Position numbers and translations under genes: made by a program. The notes below the pieces were generated by a model, which saw only the letters and a list, made by a program, of their open reading frames with translations, had not been told where the DNA came from and searched no databases. From positions 1-43,842 of the forward strand of contig CAZHZL010000014.1 in assembly GCA_964537245.1 (NCBI GenBank): DNA of 43,842 nt. The letters run 5' to 3'. Positions 39,140 to 43,842 of this stretch are shown piece after piece (positions within the stretch are counted from its first letter, which is position 1; the number at the start of each line of letters is the position of its first letter). The stretch is from UMGS1840 sp964537245 (GTDB taxonomy: Bacteria > Bacillota > Clostridia > UMGS1840).

Positions 39140-40198
39140 ATGAGCAGATTTTTAAATGACAGCTTAAAAGCTTTTGAAGCATATGTCCCGGGAGAACAGC
39201 CAAAAGACAAAAAATATATAAAATTAAATACAAACGAGTCGCCCTATCCCCCATCAAGTGAGGTTATAAAAGCGGCAAACAGCGAGACGGCGTCGGATTT
39301 AAAGCTGTACTGCGACCCGAAATGCTCGGTTTTAAAAGAAAAAATAGCAAAGCTTTACGGTGTTGAGAGTGAAAATGTATTCGTTTCAAACGGCTCTGAT
39401 GAAAGTCTGAATTTCTTTTTTATGGCGTTTTGCTCAGACAAGAAGGCTGTTGCTTTTCCTGAAATAACATATGGCTTTTATGAAGTGTTTTCGGAGCTGT
39501 ATAATATAAGCTATGAAAAAATTCCGTTGAACGATGATTTTTCAATAAATGCTTCGGATTACATAAATATCGGAAAAAACATTGTTATAGCAAATCCGAA
39601 TGCACCGACGGGGCTTATGCTTTCAAAAAGCGATATAATAAAAATAGTTGAATCCAATCCCGATAATTTGGTGGTGATTGATGAAGCGTATGTTGATTTC
39701 GGCGGAGAAAGCGTAATTCCTCTTACAAAAGAATACGACAATCTTTGCGTTGTGCAGACCTTTTCAAAATCCCGTTCACTTGCAGGCGCAAGACTTGGGT
39801 ATATGATTGCGTCAAAAGAAGTGATTTGCGATATGGAAAAAATAAAATATTCCACAAATCCATATAACATAAACACGCTTACTCAAAAAATGGGAGCGGC
39901 AGCGATAGATTCGCAAAAATATTTTGATGATAACTGCAAAAAAATAATAAAAACAAGAGAATATGCAAAAGAAAGCTTAGAAAAGCTCGGATTTTTTGTG
40001 ACAGAATCTAAAACGAATTTTCTTTTTGCAAAACATAAATCAATAAGCGGTCAGGAAATTTATGAGCGCTTAAAAGAAAAAGGAATCCTTGTAAGACATT
40101 TTACAAATGAGAAAATCAAAGATTTCAACAGAATAACAATCGGAAGCGATGAAGAAATAAATGCGTTAATTTCAGGTTTAAAGGAGATAACACAATGA
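39140..40198 (+). CDS. hisC: Histidinol-phosphate aminotransferase
   Basis: 352 residues, PLP-dependent fold type I. Motifs: IKLNTNESPYPPSSEV, SNGSDESLNFFF, IANPNAPTGLMLSK, VVIDEAYVDFGGESVIPL, and the PLP lysine in VVQTFSKSRSLAGARLGYMI; RITIGSDEEINALISGLKE is at the C-terminus. It converts imidazole-acetol phosphate to histidinol phosphate. The stop overlaps the hisB start by 4 bases. Confidence 0.96.
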   Translation: MSRFLNDSLKAFEAYVPGEQPKDKKYIKLNTNESPYPPSSEVIKAANSETASDLKLYCDPKCSVLKEKIAKLYGVESENVFVSNGSDESLNFFFMAFCSDKKAVAFPEITYGFYEVFSELYNISYEKIPLNDDFSINASDYINIGKNIVIANPNAPTGLMLSKSDIIKIVESNPDNLVVIDEAYVDFGGESVIPLTKEYDNLCVVQTFSKSRSLAGARLGYMIASKEVICDMEKIKYSTNPYNINTLTQKMGAAAIDSQKYFDDNCKKIIKTREYAKESLEKLGFFVTESKTNFLFAKHKSISGQEIYERLKEKGILVRHFTNEKIKDFNRITIGSDEEINALISGLKEITQ

Positions 40199-40782
40199 GA
40201 ACTGCAAAAATCGAAAGAAAAACAAACGAAACAAGTATCACGCTTTTTCTTAACTTAGACGGAATAGGAAAAAGTGAAATCGACACAGGCTGCGGTTTTT
40301 TGGACCATATGCTGACTCTTTTTTCACGCCACAGCGGTTTTGATTTAACCGTAAAATGCGAAGGTGACAACTATGTAGACTACCACCACAGCATTGAGGA
40401 TATCGGGATAGTCTTAGGAAAAGCTTTTAACGACGCGCTCGGCGATATGAAGGGGATAACAAGATATGCCGATATTATTCTTCCGATGGACGAGGCTCTT
40501 ATTATGTGTGCAGTTGATATTTCGGGAAGAGATTATCTCGGCTTTGACGCTGAATTTCCAACCGAAAAAATCGGTACCTTTGATACTGAGCTTGTTAAAG
40601 AGTTTTTACTCGGCTTTATAAGAAACGCAAAAATAACTCTTCACATTAAAAAGCTTGCAGGTGAAAACAGCCACCACATAGCTGAGGGTATTTTCAAAGC
40701 ACTTGCAAGAGTTTTGGGATATGCAACATATATAAACGAAAAATATAAGGATGTTGTTCCGTCTACTAAAGGAGTTCTTTAA
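40195..40782 (+). CDS. hisB: Imidazoleglycerol-phosphate dehydratase
   Basis: 195 residues, single-function IGPD (no phosphatase half). Two repeats with the metal-binding motifs: CGFLDHMLTLFSRHSGFDLT, YHHSIEDIGIVLGKAFNDAL and the second-half equivalents EFLLGFIRNAKITLHIKKLA, NSHHIAEGIFKALARVLGYA. Because the phosphatase half is missing, histidinol-phosphate phosphatase must be encoded elsewhere; none is seen in this operon. Coupled to hisC by ATGA. Confidence 0.97.
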   Translation: MRTAKIERKTNETSITLFLNLDGIGKSEIDTGCGFLDHMLTLFSRHSGFDLTVKCEGDNYVDYHHSIEDIGIVLGKAFNDALGDMKGITRYADIILPMDEALIMCAVDISGRDYLGFDAEFPTEKIGTFDTELVKEFLLGFIRNAKITLHIKKLAGENSHHIAEGIFKALARVLGYATYINEKYKDVVPSTKGVL

Positions 40783-40784
40783 TT

Positions 40785-41405
40785 ATGATAGCAATAATAG
40801 ATTACGGTGTCGGGAATATATTTTCATTAAGAAGCTCTCTTAAGTATATCGGGGCTGACGCAGTTCTGACATCAGACAAAAAAACAATTGAATCGGCAGA
40901 CAAAATTTTACTTCCGGGCGTTGGCGCATTTGGTGACGCTGCCGAAAAATTAAAATCAAGCGGAATGTGGGATATTGTTAAAAAAGAAGTATCCGAAAAA
41001 AACAAGCCGCTTTTGGGAATATGCTTAGGTATGCAGCTGTTACTCGAAAAAAGCTGTGAATACGGTGAGCATGAAGGACTCGGCTTTATAAAAGGGAGCG
41101 TTGTTTCTATGGAGCCTGTTATTCCGAAAAGCTACAAAATCCCTCATATTGGCTGGAACAGCTTACAGTTTCCGAAAAACAAAGAAAAAAGCAAGCTTTA
41201 CAAATATATAAACGAAAACGATTTTGTTTATTTCGTTCACTCTTACTTCGCTAAAGACTGCGATGAAGCTGTTTCCGCAACGACTGACTACGGCGCAAGT
41301 CTTACTGCTTCGGTTGAGTTTGAAAATATTTTCGGAACACAGTTCCACCCTGAAAAAAGCGGTGAAACAGGAATGAAAATTTTAAAAGGATTTTGTGAGA
41401 TTTAG
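40785..41405 (+). CDS. hisH: Imidazole glycerol phosphate synthase, glutaminase subunit
   Basis: 206 residues, class I glutamine amidotransferase. Triad: Cys in KPLLGICLGMQLLLEKS, His in GTQFHPEKSGETG and the following Glu; also ILLPGVGAFGDAAEKL (oxyanion strand region) and DFVYFVHSYFAKDC. It supplies ammonia to HisF. Starts 2 bases after the hisB stop. Confidence 0.97.
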   Translation: MIAIIDYGVGNIFSLRSSLKYIGADAVLTSDKKTIESADKILLPGVGAFGDAAEKLKSSGMWDIVKKEVSEKNKPLLGICLGMQLLLEKSCEYGEHEGLGFIKGSVVSMEPVIPKSYKIPHIGWNSLQFPKNKEKSKLYKYINENDFVYFVHSYFAKDCDEAVSATTDYGASLTASVEFENIFGTQFHPEKSGETGMKILKGFCEI

Positions 41406-41418
41406 GAGATTATAAAAA

Positions 41419-42138
41419 ATGAACATTTTTCCTGCAATAGATTTAAAAGACAAAAAGGTTGTCCGTCTTTTTAAGGGCGATTACGACCAAATGACAGTAT
41501 ACGGCGACGACCCTGTAAAAATCGCAAAGGAATTTGAAGAAAAAGGAAGCGAATTTCTTCATGTTGTGGATTTGGACGGTGCAAAGGACGGAAACAATCC
41601 GAATATGGAATGTGTTGAGAGTATCGTAAAAAACACTTGCTTAAAGGTTGAAATCGGCGGCGGAATACGAAACGAAGAAATAATAAAAAAATATATTGAT
41701 ATCGGTGTTTTCAGAGTAATTCTGGGAACAATCGCAGTAAAGGATTTTGATTTTTTAAAAAGCATGGTGGAAAAATACGGCGACAAAATTGCTGTCGGTG
41801 TTGATATAGCAGAAGGCTATGTTGCTATTCACGGCTGGCGAGAATTAAGCGAAGAAAAATACAACGATTTTTTCAAAAAGCTTGAGGATATAAATGTAAA
41901 AACCGTTATATGCACAGATATTTCAAAAGACGGTGCAATGAAAGGCACAAACCTGGAGCTTTACAAGGAATTAAAAGAAAAATATAAAATAGATATTATA
42001 GCGTCGGGCGGAGTAAGCACCTATGAAAACATAGAGGAGCTTACAAAAATGAAGCTCTACGGCGCAATTTTGGGAAAAGCGCTTTACACAAACGATATTG
42101 ATTTAAAAAAGGCGCTTCGGATTGCAGGAGGAAAGTGA
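41419..42138 (+). CDS. hisA: Phosphoribosylformimino-AICAR-phosphate isomerase
   Basis: 239 residues, (beta-alpha)8 barrel with half-barrel repeats. Seen: MNIFPAIDLKDKKVVRLFKG, FLHVVDLDGAKDGNNPNMEC, VEIGGGIRNEEIIKKYIDIG, VGVDIAEGYVAIHGWRE and ICTDISKDGAMKGTNLELYK, IIASGGVSTYENIEEL. AGGAG lies 10 bases before the ATG. The catalytic Asp residues of the family are in PAID and CTDISKDG. Confidence 0.97.
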   Translation: MNIFPAIDLKDKKVVRLFKGDYDQMTVYGDDPVKIAKEFEEKGSEFLHVVDLDGAKDGNNPNMECVESIVKNTCLKVEIGGGIRNEEIIKKYIDIGVFRVILGTIAVKDFDFLKSMVEKYGDKIAVGVDIAEGYVAIHGWRELSEEKYNDFFKKLEDINVKTVICTDISKDGAMKGTNLELYKELKEKYKIDIIASGGVSTYENIEELTKMKLYGAILGKALYTNDIDLKKALRIAGGK

Positions 42139-42145
42139 GGAAAAT

Positions 42146-42904
42146 ATGATTACAAAAAGAATTATTCCTTGTCTTGATGTAAAAAACGGACGAGTTGTAA
42201 AAGGCGTTAATTTTGAAGGACTGAGTGATGTTTCCTCCCCTGTTGAGCTTGCTGAATATTATTCAAAAAGCATGGCTGACGAGCTTGTTTTTTACGATAT
42301 AACGGCGTCATATGAAAACCGCTCGATTTTCACGGATATATTAAAGGAAGCGGCAAGCAAGGTTTTCATTCCGCTTACTGTCGGCGGCGGTATAAACACT
42401 CTTGAGGATTTTGACCGCGTATTAAAATGCGGCGCTGATAAGGTTTCTGTAAATTCGGGAGCGATAAAAAATCCGAAGCTTATATACGAAGCGGCAAAGA
42501 GATACGGCGATCAATGCGTTGTTTTGTCAGTTGATGTAAAGAGAGTGGACGGAAAGTTCTGCGTTTTTGCAAAAGGCGGCAGAGAAAACACAGGTATCGA
42601 AGCTTTGTCATGGATTAAAGCGGGACAGGAATCAGGCGCAGGCGAAATCGTTGTCAACAGTATAGATACAGACGGAGTTAAAAAAGGCTTTGACATTGAA
42701 ATGTTAAAAGCCGTAAACGATATAGCGACAGTTCCCGTTATTGCTTCGGGCGGCGCAGGCTCGATTGACGATTTTATCACATTGTTTAACGAAATCCCTG
42801 ATATTGACGCAGGTCTGGCTGCTTCAATATTCCATTTCGGAGAGGTTGATATAAGGGATTTGAAGGCTAAGCTTTCCGAAAATAATATAAATGTAAGAAT
42901 TTAA
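42146..42904 (+). CDS. hisF: Imidazole glycerol phosphate synthase, cyclase subunit
   Basis: The frame opens at a TTG at 42122 inside hisA, but the ATG at 42146 starts the standard MITKRIIPCLDVKNGRVVKG and has GAGG upstream; 252 residues. Other motifs: ADELVFYDITASYENRSIFT, PLTVGGGINTLEDFDRVLKC, GADKVSVNSGAIKNPKLI, GEIVVNSIDTDGVKKGFDIE, PVIASGGAGSIDDFITLFNE. It makes imidazole glycerol phosphate and AICAR with HisH. Confidence 0.97.
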   Translation: MITKRIIPCLDVKNGRVVKGVNFEGLSDVSSPVELAEYYSKSMADELVFYDITASYENRSIFTDILKEAASKVFIPLTVGGGINTLEDFDRVLKCGADKVSVNSGAIKNPKLIYEAAKRYGDQCVVLSVDVKRVDGKFCVFAKGGRENTGIEALSWIKAGQESGAGEIVVNSIDTDGVKKGFDIEMLKAVNDIATVPVIASGGAGSIDDFITLFNEIPDIDAGLAASIFHFGEVDIRDLKAKLSENNINVRI

Positions 42905-42919
42905 AGAGAGGTATAAAAA

Positions 42920-43570
42920 ATGTTTGATATAAATAAACTTAAATTTGACGAAAAGGGACTTATCCCTGCAATCGTTACAGATTACGAAACAAAAAAGGTG
43001 CTTACCCTTGCATATATGAATAAAGAAAGCTTAGAAATAAGCTTAAAAGAAAAGAAAACCTGTTTTTATTCACGCTCAAGAAACGAGCTTTGGAGAAAGG
43101 GAGAAACCTCGGGAAATTATCAGCATATTGTTGAAATAACGGCTGACTGTGATTATGACGCACTTAATGTCGTTGTAAAAAAAGACGGACCTGCGTGCCA
43201 TACCGGAGCAGATTCATGCTTTAACGATGTTTTATTTGAAAACGAAGAAATAGCGCCTGCGTTTTCGCTTTCTTCCCTTATGAAGCTTATTGAAGGAAGA
43301 AAGACAAACAAGCAGGAAGGCTCATATACAACATATCTTTTTGAAAAAGGTATTGACAAAATATTAAAAAAAGTCGGAGAGGAATCGACAGAGGTTATTA
43401 TTGCAGGCAAAGCAGACGACAAGGCTGAAACAATCTATGAAATCGGTGACCTTGTTTACCATGTGCTTGTTCTGATGGTTGAGATGGGAATTTCCATTGA
43501 TGATGTTATGGCTGAATTAAAATCAAGACATGTTATTGACCATAAGGTAAAACAGGAAAAAATGAAATAA
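42920..43570 (+). CDS. hisIE: Bifunctional phosphoribosyl-AMP cyclohydrolase / phosphoribosyl-ATP pyrophosphatase
   Basis: 216 residues. HisI part (1-105): ILT-type TLAYMNKESLEISLKEKKTC, FYSRSRNELWRKGETSGNYQ, DCDYDALNVVVKKDGPACHT with zinc Cys/His. HisE part (from about 115): SLSSLMKLIEGRKTNKQEGS, YTTYLFEKGIDKILKKVGEE, STEVIIAGKADDKAETIYEI. It performs steps 2 and 3 of the pathway. Last gene of the operon; the short ATAAAAA/TTTTTAT stem after the stop is a weak terminator candidate. Confidence 0.97.
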   Translation: MFDINKLKFDEKGLIPAIVTDYETKKVLTLAYMNKESLEISLKEKKTCFYSRSRNELWRKGETSGNYQHIVEITADCDYDALNVVVKKDGPACHTGADSCFNDVLFENEEIAPAFSLSSLMKLIEGRKTNKQEGSYTTYLFEKGIDKILKKVGEESTEVIIAGKADDKAETIYEIGDLVYHVLVLMVEMGISIDDVMAELKSRHVIDHKVKQEKMK

Positions 43571-43592
43571 AAAAAGAATTTTTATTTTTCAC

Positions 43593-43656
43593 TTGAATTT
43601 AGTTTCAATTTGTAGTATAATAAGTAAGAGCGTTGAATATCCATGCGGTATTCAAC
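43593..43656 (+). promoter_or_regulatory. Promoter and leader hairpin of the DUF1846 gene
   Basis: TTGAAT (43593-43598), 17-base spacer, TATAAT (43616-43621). The leader then contains GTTGAATA (43632-43639) paired with TATTCAAC (43649-43656), followed by ATTCTTTATT, a possible weak attenuator before CGGAGG of the gene. Confidence 0.65.
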
Positions 43657-43689
43657 ATTCTTTATTAATTTTAAAAAACGGAGGTTGAC

Positions 43690-43842
43690 ATGGGTCTTAA
43701 AACAGGTTTTGACAATGATAAATATATACAGCTTCAATCAACGCATATTGAAGAAAGAATTAAAGAATTCGGCGGTAAGCTTTATTTAGAGCTTGGCGGT
43801 AAGCTTTTTGACGATTTTCACGCATCCCGCGTTCTGCCCGGC
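43690..43842 (+). CDS. DUF1846 family protein, N-terminal part (cut by window edge)
   Basis: ATG at 43690 with GGAGG upstream, open to the end of the window (51 codons). It starts MGLKTGFDNDKYIQLQSTHI and contains EERIKEFGGKLYLELGGKLF and DDFHASRVLPG, the characteristic opening of DUF1846 proteins (about 500 residues, widespread in Firmicutes, nucleotide-binding-like fold, function unknown). Confidence 0.9.
   Translation, partial: MGLKTGFDNDKYIQLQSTHIEERIKEFGGKLYLELGGKLFDDFHASRVLPG

Overview
The window is a low-G+C chromosomal segment from a spore-forming Clostridia-type Firmicute. The evidence is spore genes spmA/spmB, a spore-cortex-lytic (SleC-like) cluster, RNase Y, short HisG with HisZ, AAGGAGG-type ribosome binding sites and TTGACA/TATAAT promoters. 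It reads as ordinary core chromosome interspersed with accessory patches and several repeat families. No tRNA, rRNA or CRISPR array was seen. Similarity statements come from reading motifs, not from database searches.

Layout. 1-421: start of a minus-strand dinD, with hairpin array 1 upstream (507-682). 744-3632: proS and a secreted PrsA-like foldase behind one promoter. 3660-7818: a compact type IIS restriction-modification operon (two D12-class adenine methyltransferases, then an AlwI-like endonuclease). 7830-13419: galK, galT, an unusual CYTH/Gfo-Idh-MocA fusion and a TtcA-like thiolase on the minus strand. 13490-18012: plus-strand spore cluster (spmA, spmB, polysaccharide deacetylase, split SleC-like cortex hydrolase parts). 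18023-18944: intergenic RNA locus that I read as a duplicated type I toxin-antitoxin module (one intact, one broken) plus a third structured RNA. 18974-23998: giant secreted protein with a metallophosphoesterase domain. 24194-28396: D,D-carboxypeptidase, cardiolipin synthase, ybaK and pdxY. 28867-31583: rny and a XerD-like recombinase, then a second copy of the structured RNA and a small HTH regulator. 32222-33430: apgM-type phosphatase-fold enzyme. 33496-35899: accessory island bounded by hairpin arrays 2 and 3 (zinc-ribbon membrane protein, nucleotidyltransferase-fold protein, four-helix-bundle protein). 36088-43570: complete histidine operon hisZGDCBHAF-IE. 43690-end: start of a DUF1846 gene.

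Most unusual content. (i) Three arrays of seven-to-nine small hairpins separated by a 7-nt token (ATGAATT/AATTCAT in two arrays, TCGATAT/ATATCGA in the third). Tokens are direct on the left half and reverse-complemented on the right half. Stems differ between arrays but stay base-paired. Array 3 is the transcribed leader of the four-helix-bundle gene, and the other two carry what looks like the end of that gene at the matching edge. (ii) A convergent pair of short transcripts with a bidirectional terminator, encoding a 23-residue hydrophobic peptide whose Shine-Dalgarno site can be sequestered. This resembles an Fst/Ibs-like type I toxin-antitoxin locus; a second copy is truncated next to a dispersed repeat. 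(iii) Two homologous structured small RNAs 13 kb apart. (iv) Two dispersed intergenic repeat families, called RPT-A and RPT-B here, which border genes and appear to have supplied a ribosome binding site and a protein C-terminus.
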